The translations under genes and the position numbers were made by a program. The notes below the pieces were generated by a model that searched no databases, was not told where the DNA came from, and worked only from the letters and a program-made list of their open reading frames with translations. Shown here piece after piece: positions 1 to 6,793 of a stretch of 7,776 bases of DNA (its first letter is position 1; each line of letters begins with the position of its first letter). The DNA comes from Puniceicoccales bacterium. Lineage in GTDB: Bacteria > Verrucomicrobiota > Verrucomicrobiia > Opitutales > JAIRKQ01. The stretch is from contig JAISRG010000085.1 of NCBI GenBank assembly GCA_031273725.1, positions 1-7,776 on the forward strand. Direction: 5' to 3'.

Positions 1-117
1 CAATTAGAAAATGTTTCTTCCATGCCATACCGTACTCCATATCCATGCTAAATTGGCGTAGTTTTGTAACTGTTGGTGAAAGCAAGGTTGGTTGCCTTTG
101 CGAGAAACATGACTTCA

Positions 118-354
118 AAGGTAGAGACAATATCCAGGGTCAGAATTCATAGGCTGACAAAGGTAAGAGATAAAGGAAAAGACAAGGCAAATGGAAGAAA
201 AGAAAGAATAGGCGCAGAGGTCGTGGCGCATGGCAATGTGGCGCTAGTTTTTCAGTTTAGCGAACATATTTTCTATTTTGTTGTGCCGTTTATAAAGTGC
301 TGCGTTATGAGCCATTTCAATGGTATAGTTTCCAGAGACACCGCTTGAGATATT
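118..354 (-). pseudogene. IS5-family transposase, C-terminal remnant with internal stop
   Basis: The minus strand, read from 354 down to 118 in one frame, gives the typical end of an IS5-type DDE transposase. The segment ALYKRHNKIENMFAKLK matches the family pattern 'LYKxRxxIExxFxxLK' around the catalytic Glu (here the E of KIEN). After an in-frame TAG at 244-246 the same frame continues RHIAMRHDLCAYSFFSSICL, matching the usual 'WRRIATRYDRCAxxFxSAI' tail. The TAG sits where the family has Trp, so TGG to TAG is the simplest explanation. The frame is closed upstream by TGA at 355-357 and ends at TGA 115-117. The N-terminal and central DDE parts are absent, so this is a dead fragment. Its missing N-terminal side faces the autotransporter gene. 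Motif recognition is by eye; the exact IS group is not resolved. Confidence 0.75.
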
Positions 355-439
355 TCATTTTTTGGCAAGGAAAATTGTTTTTGATAAGAATCAAACATTG
401 GCATTGACGATTTTTGACAAAAACTTTACATACGGCCCC

Positions 440-446
440 GGAAAGG
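440..446 (+). promoter_or_regulatory. Ribosome binding site that fixes the autotransporter start
   Basis: GGAAAGG lies five bases before the ATG at 452. The reading frame is open upstream to a possible TTG at 362, but that would place thirty charged and polar residues before the signal peptide. The Shine-Dalgarno-like stretch and the Lys-Arg/hydrophobic N-terminus both support the ATG at 452. Confidence 0.65.
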
Positions 447-451
447 TTGAT

Positions 452-3400
452 ATGTTTAAAAGGTTTTTCATTGTAGCTTTGCTTTGCTGTTCATTTACAT
501 TTTCTTTGTACGGTGATACGACCATAAACGCCCATAAGGAAGTAACTCAAATATGGGGAAGCAGTTGCGATGAAAATATCACTTTTGAAGGAAGTGGCGA
601 CATAAGTGTTGTTTCTACGGGAGAAAGTGTAATGGCTGCAATGGTTGATGCCAATAGAACCGTGGCAGTAAAATTTTTAAATACACCCAGTGTTTTAACT
701 CCATTAACTGATTTAACTGATACGGACTATGCTTATGCGCACATATATGCACAAACAAGCGCAGGAAGCGCCACTGGTATAGATCTCGCCAATGGCTCCG
801 GCTCCGGCAGTGAAACGACATTTTCCTTTGTGAAAAAATTCGGAAGTGCCCCTCAGGAGACTTCAGAAGAGGAGGATACAGAAGAGGAGACTCCAGAAGG
901 ATCCCCAGCTACAATCGTGGCATATTTTGGCACAGACTCCGCAGCTCCAGGTGCTCCAGGATCTTCAACGGTGATAGGCCGCAGCGTAAGTAATGGTACG
1001 GGATCGGCAGTAAGTAACGTGAAATTAAATCTTGGAGATGGTAATGCATTGGCGGCACATTCGGAAAGCTCTGTTAATTCTGGCACCTACTCTGGTTCTT
1101 CTTCCAATGTGATAGGTAGCAGCATAAATTCCTCCGCAGCAAACAGTAATTCCAATGTAAGTAATATGGAACTGACTCTTGGAAATGGTAATCAATTGAA
1201 GGCATTTTCGGATGGGCCTGGTAATGATGTTACCACAGGAGTCTTCTACGCATCTACAGCTAGTGTGATAGGTAGCAGCTGCAATAATAGCTATAATGGG
1301 GATGGAGGAAATGTATGTAATTCGATAGTAGATGGAGTAATCTGGAACATTGGCGATTATAATAATCTGGAAGCCCGTGCCGGTGGCTATAATACACCAA
1401 AATCAAACTCTGGTGAGCATTATTATGGTGGCGTTGCAAGCGTGCTGGGAAGTAGTTTAAACACTAACAATTGGTCCGGTCTTGATGATGGAAGTTTGAG
1501 TCAAGTGTCAAATCTAAACCTAAATATTGGAAATGACAATACGATGACGGCACGTGGTAGTTCCTGTGCTACCGTACTCGGCAGCGGAAGCAATAGCATC
1601 AATCAGGGTGGTTCCGCGGAAGTAACTGGTGGATCATGGACAATTGGAAATGAAAACAAACTCACATCATATTCTGGATACGCATCCAGCGTATTGGGTA
1701 GCAGTTGTAACAGCGGTGCCTCAAACCACGGCGATGGATCCAGCGTATCCGGTGTGAATTGGACAATTGGAAATGCCAATGAATTGAAATCTTACTCTGA
1801 ATATGTATCCGTTGTGCTGGGAAGCAGTTACAAAAATGGACATGCAGGAGGAGGAGCCAGTATTGCAAACTCAACCTGTACATTGGGAGACGAAAACTTG
1901 CTCATATCTTCTTCCGGGTGTGCTGCTGCCGTATTTGGAGCTAGCCTTGAGAATAATGGAAATAATGCTAGTATTGCGGAAGTACGGAATGTAACGCTGA
2001 ACATTGGAAAAAATAATATTCTTGCCGCCTCTTCGCATAGATTTAGTCCAACATACTTAAATAATGAAAACGGCACACATTCCTTAAGTCTAAGAGGTTA
2101 TACAACCACGACAGCTACCATATTGGGATCTAGTTCTTTCATTGGTAATAATAGTAGCACCATAGGAGCAAAATTTACTTTCGGGGAAGGTAACATATTG
2201 ACTGCTTTTTCCTGCGTTTCGGAAGGTGGAGGCCATGCTTCTGTTAGTGGAGTGGGTGCTTCCGCTGTACCTGGCGGCACTAGTATTGCCCATGATATTA
2301 CGGTGAACATGAACGGCAGCCAAACGATAGCCGCGCTGGCCCATTCTTCACCAGTGGAAAATGTCAGAGTGAACACCTTTGGTGCCGACAATACGGACGT
2401 GGGAGATGGTGTTTTTGGCTGGCGCGTTGGAATATTTGCGGATGATACATTTAGTTCCGACTCCACGGTAAATATTTTGGGAGCGAATTTAGCTTATATT
2501 GTGGTACCAAATAGCAACAATGCTGCCATCACTTTGGGCAACAGCCAGGGAACTTCCAACGCAGGCTATGCCCGTGCATTTGCCCTGGGAAATGATTTTA
2601 AAATCTACGTCGGTGGGCAGGCGCTGGATAATCACGAATTTTCTCCAGTTGCCTCGAATGGAAAAATCAATGTGGTCAACATCATCGGTGCCATCAGCAA
2701 AGGAATGAGCTCAGGCAACACAGACGACAGCAGTTTGACGGTGGATAGTGGTTGGGCGGTGAATACATTTGGCCCCGTGGAGGACTTGAAAACCATCATC
2801 GTGCGGGGCGATAGCGCACTGAATTTATACAATGCGGCGAGCAATATTAGTAAAATTGAGATTGAAAGAGGAAAGTTTCACATAGGACGAGCCGCGAATT
2901 TTAATGAGATCATTGGTAATGTCAAGGTGGCATACGTTCATACGGATGGAGGAAAAATATACGGCGGTACGGATGAAAATACAAATACGACTACCATCGT
3001 TGCCACAGACTATCCATGGAATGGGACGTTGGGATCGCTTACCTTGGCTGGTGGAGAAGAATTAATTCTCCACGTTAACAGTAAATTCCGTGAGACAACA
3101 ATCAATGGTCCGGTTGACTCTGCTTCAAAAGTCACTAGCCTCGATTGTTTTAGACAAGCCACAGGCTATGTGTCCGTTGATGATCATGCAGGAAGTCCGC
3201 GCATAAAATTTTTGGGTGGCAAAATAAAAGTAATAGATGATAATACTAATAGCGATAAAGCTGAAGCGTTTAAAGGGGCGGCATTTTGGATAATTCGCTC
3301 AACGGATTCAGATGAATCTATTAATAGTTGGTCGCTATTTGGTTTCAATGAACCGCCTACTCTAGATGGGTATAATGAAGGAGAAGACTGTGATGGTGGA

Positions 3401-4660
3401 GAAAGTGTTCGCACGGCAATGTTTAATGAAAGAGATGGTGGCGAAGATTTGTCTCATCATCAAATTCTTATCGTAAATAAAGGTCCGACAAAAGGAATTG
3501 TGCTTTACCCTAACACTCCTGGGGCTGCGGCATCTGAGTCCGATCCTTGGTCTGGAGCATCTGATGGTTCTTTGGTTGAGGAACCTGACTATTCTGGGTC
3601 TGGGCTACACGGGCAAACTCCTGGTTCCGGGGAACACGGGAGCAATCTCGGTTCATCTCTGGGAGACACTAACCCTAATTTTGGTTCTCTTGGCATTGAA
3701 GTTGAGTTGGCAAATATCAATGTTGCTTCTGTCTCCATCTTTCGAAGTGTCATTGAGAATCGTATGACCGATGTTAAAGGTAATGGGAACGATCCGTTCG
3801 TTATGGTTACCGGTTGCCATACGCACAGGGATGAAACTAATGGCCTCGGATATAATGGAAACTTGGGCGGCATTGTTGGTGGGCTTGACTGTGTGTGCAA
3901 GTCTGAAAATAAAGAACGTTACTTGCGTTTGGGAGCAGCAATTGGATATTTTAAGGGAAACACAAAATTCTTTGGATCGGTTTCGGAGAAAGACATGTCA
4001 GTAAAGCAGGATATGTACACCGGAGCACTGTTAGCCGCATACGAATCCTTCTCCGAAAAGAACCTAAAAACAAATATGAATTTGCTCGCTGGAATCGAAC
4101 ATACGGATGGTAAGATCTCGCGCACCAAGATGAATAATGGTAAATTCAATGCCAAAACATGTTCAAATAACCAATTCGTTTGCTTTGAGTTGATAAAAAA
4201 CATGTATCGCAATGGCAATTGGCAGATTGGTCCTTGGGTTTTCGCACAATATGACCATATTGAACAGAAAGGATATGAGGGCGCATATAGCGATGGTGAA
4301 AAAGTGAATATTCCAGAGTCTAAATTTCACTTCTTGGATATGGCAATCGGAGTCAACTTTGAGTGTGAATTTACAAAAAATACCGATGCAGAGTTTCAAG
4401 AGGAAGAAAAAGATAACAAAGCAAAATTCAGATTATTCTGCAAAGCAGGTTTTGGATTTCAACCTATCAGAAAATGTTCCAACGGCAACGTCTCGTTGGG
4501 CTCTATGCTTCGATATACTTCGAAGCACTATGCTCTAATCATCGCTGGATTTCGTAGTAAATTAGACGAACATTGGGACCTGGTTGGCGCGTGGAAAGGA
4601 GTATTTTCCAATGACTTCAGCAACAATATCGTTTCCTTTGGTGTTGGATATAACTTCTAA
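452..4660 (+). CDS. Large repeat-containing autotransporter (type Va secretion) with C-terminal beta-barrel
   Basis: This is a self-exporting surface protein of 1402 residues. Residues 1-21 are a Sec signal peptide (MFKRFF, hydrophobic core IVALLCCSFTFSL, likely cleavage after YG); no lipobox fits. A short acidic stretch follows at about 135-151. Residues about 171-633 hold ten degenerate copies of a V[IL]GSS...LGxxNxLxA unit, most likely a beta-solenoid stalk. A further beta-rich passenger runs to about 1015. A Gly/Ser/Pro/acidic linker (about 1020-1082) leads to a barrel (about 1095-1402) with alternating aromatic/polar strands, a 'GGIVGGLDC...YLRLGAAIGYFKG' entry typical of the autotransporter beta-domain, and the terminal motif GVGYNF ending in Phe, the BAM recognition signal. 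The mature protein has about 18 cysteines, eight of them in the barrel, which is unusual for this class. The passenger's partner is unknown; adhesion or surface display is inferred. The gene stands alone between transposase remnants. The architecture is clear; no specific family name is claimed. Confidence 0.93.
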   Translation: MFKRFFIVALLCCSFTFSLYGDTTINAHKEVTQIWGSSCDENITFEGSGDISVVSTGESVMAAMVDANRTVAVKFLNTPSVLTPLTDLTDTDYAYAHIYAQTSAGSATGIDLANGSGSGSETTFSFVKKFGSAPQETSEEEDTEEETPEGSPATIVAYFGTDSAAPGAPGSSTVIGRSVSNGTGSAVSNVKLNLGDGNALAAHSESSVNSGTYSGSSSNVIGSSINSSAANSNSNVSNMELTLGNGNQLKAFSDGPGNDVTTGVFYASTASVIGSSCNNSYNGDGGNVCNSIVDGVIWNIGDYNNLEARAGGYNTPKSNSGEHYYGGVASVLGSSLNTNNWSGLDDGSLSQVSNLNLNIGNDNTMTARGSSCATVLGSGSNSINQGGSAEVTGGSWTIGNENKLTSYSGYASSVLGSSCNSGASNHGDGSSVSGVNWTIGNANELKSYSEYVSVVLGSSYKNGHAGGGASIANSTCTLGDENLLISSSGCAAAVFGASLENNGNNASIAEVRNVTLNIGKNNILAASSHRFSPTYLNNENGTHSLSLRGYTTTTATILGSSSFIGNNSSTIGAKFTFGEGNILTAFSCVSEGGGHASVSGVGASAVPGGTSIAHDITVNMNGSQTIAALAHSSPVENVRVNTFGADNTDVGDGVFGWRVGIFADDTFSSDSTVNILGANLAYIVVPNSNNAAITLGNSQGTSNAGYARAFALGNDFKIYVGGQALDNHEFSPVASNGKINVVNIIGAISKGMSSGNTDDSSLTVDSGWAVNTFGPVEDLKTIIVRGDSALNLYNAASNISKIEIERGKFHIGRAANFNEIIGNVKVAYVHTDGGKIYGGTDENTNTTTIVATDYPWNGTLGSLTLAGGEELILHVNSKFRETTINGPVDSASKVTSLDCFRQATGYVSVDDHAGSPRIKFLGGKIKVIDDNTNSDKAEAFKGAAFWIIRSTDSDESINSWSLFGFNEPPTLDGYNEGEDCDGGESVRTAMFNERDGGEDLSHHQILIVNKGPTKGIVLYPNTPGAAASESDPWSGASDGSLVEEPDYSGSGLHGQTPGSGEHGSNLGSSLGDTNPNFGSLGIEVELANINVASVSIFRSVIENRMTDVKGNGNDPFVMVTGCHTHRDETNGLGYNGNLGGIVGGLDCVCKSENKERYLRLGAAIGYFKGNTKFFGSVSEKDMSVKQDMYTGALLAAYESFSEKNLKTNMNLLAGIEHTDGKISRTKMNNGKFNAKTCSNNQFVCFELIKNMYRNGNWQIGPWVFAQYDHIEQKGYEGAYSDGEKVNIPESKFHFLDMAIGVNFECEFTKNTDAEFQEEEKDNKAKFRLFCKAGFGFQPIRKCSNGNVSLGSMLRYTSKHYALIIAGFRSKLDEHWDLVGAWKGVFSNDFSNNIVSFGVGYNF
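962..2350 (+). repeat. Ten-copy degenerate passenger repeat (VLGSS / LGxxNxLxA unit)
   Basis: Within the autotransporter the core V[IL]G[SR]S recurs with its first Val codon at 971, 1109, 1265, 1442, 1574, 1691, 1814, 1931, 2120 and 2243. The intervals are 46, 52, 59, 44, 39, 41, 39, 63 and 41 residues. Each core is followed 15-30 residues later by a strand such as LNLGDGNALAAHS, LTLGNGNQLKAFS, WTIGNENKLTSYS or LNIGKNNILAASS. The eighth and tenth copies are degenerate (VFGAS, VSGVG). Length variation lies in Asn/Ser/Gly-rich loops between the two motifs. The units starting near 1574 and 1691 are closest in DNA: an identical 16-mer occurs at 1637-1652 and 1760-1775, 123 bases (41 codons) apart, which implies recent unit duplication. 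All spacings are multiples of three, as expected for a protein repeat. Confidence 0.9.
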
Positions 4661-4691
4661 AAGCAGTCCTCATAAAGATGGACTTGACGGA

Positions 4692-4874
4692 TAGGAAAAA
4701 GAAATAAGAAAGAAAGGATGGCAGGGCTAATTTCGCGGTGGGCAAAAGTGGTGGTCTTTGAAAATATTTTTAGTGGAATATCGAAAAAACTTTGGCAAAC
4801 GAAATCGCTGTCTTCGTAATTTCCTCGCCTTTGTGCTTATCGCTTTTTCTTTTATTTCTTTCTTATCTTTCCTA
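4692..4874. repeat. Imperfect inverted repeat around the second transposase remnant
   Basis: TAGGAAA...ATAAGAAAGAAA at 4692-4715 is mirrored by TTTCTTTCTTAT...TTTCCTA at 4855-4874. The inner 12 bases match exactly, and so do the outer seven; the two blocks differ by a few bases in spacing. The arms are about 140 bases apart. Both are purine/pyrimidine-biased, so chance similarity of low-complexity DNA is a real alternative to a folded insertion-sequence end. I see no gene in the arms other than the transposase-like frame overlapping the right arm. Confidence 0.45.
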
Positions 4875-4967
4875 GGTCTAATCTCATCGAGAATCTTTCC
4901 TAAAATTTTTTCTTTTTTATTCTCCTATTTTGAAGTTCGTGTAAAATTTTCTTTGAAAAAGTTGTAA
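4751..4967 (+). pseudogene. Second IS5-type transposase C-terminal remnant, frameshifted
   Basis: Two frames together resemble the C-terminus of an IS5/IS427-type DDE transposase. From 4751 one frame reads VVFENIFSGISK, similar to the family's '(R)WVVENxFxxIK' around the catalytic Glu. A second frame, through 4815, reads RNFLAFVLIAFSFISFL, similar to the 'RYDKxARNFLAFVxLA' tail. The expected RIATRYDK segment is scrambled between them, as after a small deletion or frameshift. The frame then runs to a stop at 4965-4967 with a Phe-rich sequence of no recognised meaning. No start codon with a ribosome binding site precedes it, so I do not consider it a translated gene. The shared 'FSFIS[YF]L' ending suggests that it and the 118-354 fragment derive from related elements. 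The assignment is by eye and weaker than for the first fragment. Confidence 0.45.
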
Positions 4968-4975
4968 CGGTAAAT

Positions 4976-6535
4976 ATGCTTGATTTCAAGACAGAAGGCA
5001 TGAGGCAACAAATGATTAAAGGAGCAGCAAAAGGTACTGTGTGGACACAGCATTTGCATGGTGAAGCCATAAAGACAGAGCAACGTAAAAATGTAACCGG
5101 GAAATTAAATGGGCAACTCCGTATAATAATGGATGAATTCGGAGAACTGAAGCCAAAAATCCCCAATAAATATACTAGTACTCCGCTAGGGTCACGGGAA
5201 TGTGAAGCGGTGGACAATGCTATCGACCAAGCAAATGCTCGCATTAATAAAGACAAAAAAGTTTTAGAAATCATCCTGGCTCTGAATAAATATGCCGACA
5301 GTCCAATACCCATTGAAGACTTACTAGATCATGTTTCTGGAATCAGGGAGACCTTGGAAGACATGCAAGACTTTGTACAAAAAAATAATTTATCACCGAA
5401 TGAAATATCGATGCTAAGGACAGCACTGGTCGGTTTAAGCGGCAATGTGAACCTAATACAATGTCCCAACAATAAATCTTTTTCAATAAATGAAAACGAC
5501 TGTGACTACAATTGTCTCGAGATTGCTATCCTGGCTGAAGCCATAGAAATATTGCTTGATGCCAAAGAGAGAAACCAGGTAAGTCTGGAAAGAAATTGTC
5601 CACCACAGTCCAAACAGTTGGGTGAGGGTCTGTATAATGTTGTTCTGCTTGCATATACTGAGAAAGATGGGGAAGGCCCGATAGTATTAAAGCCATGCGA
5701 TCAATCAAGCAAAAAAAAAGATCTGCATCATTTTGAACATTGTACCCGATCAAAACAAATATTCGTTGGCCCTGGAACCGGAACCTATAGGCGAAATAAA
5801 GCAACTTCAATGGTACAGGACATACTTATCGACACTGGCCAAAAAAAGGGGATAGTGGTTCCGCATGTGATAGTCTCTGTCTCTGCAGCGGAAATGAATG
5901 GGATTCCATACATTGGAATGGAATTATTGAATGGAAAAACATTGGATTATGCGGTCTTCCGCAGGGCAGTTCCATACGATAATGAATTCATACGTCGTGA
6001 AACATGGATACAACTTCAGGACATCTTAACAGGGCAATTTGATAGGCACATACGCAATATAATTTTTACACGATCTGGTCCAGTTGCCATCGACCACGAT
6101 TTATCATTTCCAACCCATCCTCCACGAAGTATTGCCAGCATAATTCCAAAGGTTCTTGCATTGGACACAGGAAGATTGAGTAAAAATGGTCATCCCATAA
6201 AAAATGCCATTGACGGTGTAACTCCACTCAATTATTGCATGCCACCCGTTATAGATACCGACATGTATAACATAATAAAAGATCTTAATTTAGATGAATT
6301 GAGCAAAACATACCAGAGATGTGGTTTGACAAGGTTGGAAATGGAAGCGGCCATGGCGAGAGCACAAGCCTTAAAAAATAAAGTAGAAGAGCTCAACAGT
6401 AACCAGTTAGTAATAGCCCCTGATCAATGGGGGCAATCAGAGGAAGTGAGGTCTCATTGTAATCCATATAATTTCTATGCTTTACTACATACTACATGCA
6501 CATGTTTAGCTAAGTCAACACAGTCACATAATTAA
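4976..6535 (+). CDS. Kinase-like protein with PI3/4-kinase or actin-fragmin-kinase type motifs, candidate secreted effector
   Basis: A 519-residue soluble protein with no signal peptide or membrane segment. Residues 1-205 are mainly helical and unrecognised. A kinase-like core follows in the correct order: glycine-loop-like LGEGLYN (215-221); VLKP with candidate ATP-binding Lys239; a helix beginning RRNKA (272-276), as in atypical bacterial kinases; a hinge-like GMELLNGKTL (314-323); a catalytic loop LTGQFDRHIRN with Asp356 and Asn361; and a metal-binding AIDHDLSFP with Asp373. DRHxxN followed by 'IDHxLSFP' is the pattern of PI3/PI4-kinase-like and actin-fragmin-kinase-like enzymes, some of which are translocated effectors in intracellular pathogens. 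Substrate (lipid or protein) cannot be told. The start is uncertain: ATG 4976 has only AACGG before it, whereas ATG 5012 (residue 13) has GAGG six bases upstream. A HipA-like or other atypical kinase is the main alternative. Confidence 0.7.
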   Translation: MLDFKTEGMRQQMIKGAAKGTVWTQHLHGEAIKTEQRKNVTGKLNGQLRIIMDEFGELKPKIPNKYTSTPLGSRECEAVDNAIDQANARINKDKKVLEIILALNKYADSPIPIEDLLDHVSGIRETLEDMQDFVQKNNLSPNEISMLRTALVGLSGNVNLIQCPNNKSFSINENDCDYNCLEIAILAEAIEILLDAKERNQVSLERNCPPQSKQLGEGLYNVVLLAYTEKDGEGPIVLKPCDQSSKKKDLHHFEHCTRSKQIFVGPGTGTYRRNKATSMVQDILIDTGQKKGIVVPHVIVSVSAAEMNGIPYIGMELLNGKTLDYAVFRRAVPYDNEFIRRETWIQLQDILTGQFDRHIRNIIFTRSGPVAIDHDLSFPTHPPRSIASIIPKVLALDTGRLSKNGHPIKNAIDGVTPLNYCMPPVIDTDMYNIIKDLNLDELSKTYQRCGLTRLEMEAAMARAQALKNKVEELNSNQLVIAPDQWGQSEEVRSHCNPYNFYALLHTTCTCLAKSTQSHN

Positions 6536-6662
6536 TGTTCAAAACAAGAGAAAGGCGATCGTAAAAATTGGAAATATGACGCAAAAGTGATAAGAATTTA
6601 TTACTAGGCATGGCAGTGCTCGATGGGGTTGAATGGAATGGCACATAGCTTATTTCTTTCTC

Positions 6663-6680
6663 TTCAACTGTTGAATTTTT
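6663..6680 (+). terminator. Weak hairpin followed by T5
   Basis: TTCAA, loop CTG, TTGAA, then five T residues. The stem is only five base pairs and AT-rich, and it lies about 130 bases after the kinase-like gene's stop. It is in the right place to end that transcript but too weak to be confident. Confidence 0.2.
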
Positions 6681-6739
6681 ACGCCCATGTTAACAAACCA
6701 CAACTTTTAGGAGAAATGCAGGGCATTTTTGCAAAAAAA

Positions 6740-6767
6740 TTGACACTTTCATCAAAACATGTAAATT
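6740..6767 (+). promoter_or_regulatory. Sigma-70-type promoter for the third gene
   Basis: A perfect TTGACA (6740-6745), a 16-base spacer and TAAATT (6762-6767, four of six matches to TATAAT) lie before the gene at 6794. Transcription would begin near 6774, giving a leader of about 20 bases that just includes the ribosome binding site. This supports independent transcription of the third gene rather than read-through. The rest of the 6536-6793 gap holds no gene that I can recognise. Confidence 0.5.
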
Positions 6768-6778
6768 TTATGTGATTT

Positions 6779-6784
6779 GGGGAG
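6779..6784 (+). promoter_or_regulatory. Ribosome binding site of the third gene
   Basis: GGGGAG lies nine bases before the ATG at 6794 and is the clearest Shine-Dalgarno sequence in the window. It fixes the start of a gene that has no stop codon inside the window. Confidence 0.7.
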
Positions 6785-6793
6785 ATTATTTTT

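Noticed and set aside
73..348. Forward open frame of 91 codons with a TTG start
   Set aside because: It is antisense to the transposase fragment, has no ribosome binding site, and is Lys/Arg-rich simply because it mirrors the pyrimidine-rich transposase tail.
404..432. TTGACG and TTGACA (404-409, 414-419) as a promoter for the autotransporter
   Set aside because: No acceptable -10 box lies 16-18 bases downstream (TTACAT or TACATA match three of six at best), and a start site there would leave almost no leader before the ribosome binding site.
362..451. Upstream TTG start for the autotransporter
   Set aside because: It would put thirty residues before a clear signal peptide; ATG 452 has GGAAAGG five bases upstream.
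962..2350. CRISPR array or other DNA-level repeat
   Set aside because: Spacing varies widely, is always a multiple of three, and conservation is at the protein level, so it is a protein repeat.
2098..2466. Minus-strand open frame of 122 codons inside the autotransporter
   Set aside because: Antisense shadow of the repeat region with low-complexity Pro/Ser/Ala content and no domain.
4665..4684. AGTCC / GGACT hairpin just after the autotransporter stop
   Set aside because: Only five base pairs with a ten-base loop and no T tract, so it is not supported as a terminator.
4900..5313. Minus-strand open frame of 137 codons
   Set aside because: It is a shadow of the first part of the kinase-like gene; it has no sensible ribosome binding site or domain, and the plus-strand frame carries the recognisable motifs.
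6536..6793. Possible small gene or further transposase fragment in the gap
   Set aside because: Short frames on both strands show no ribosome binding site and no transposase motif; only the promoter and a weak hairpin are supported.
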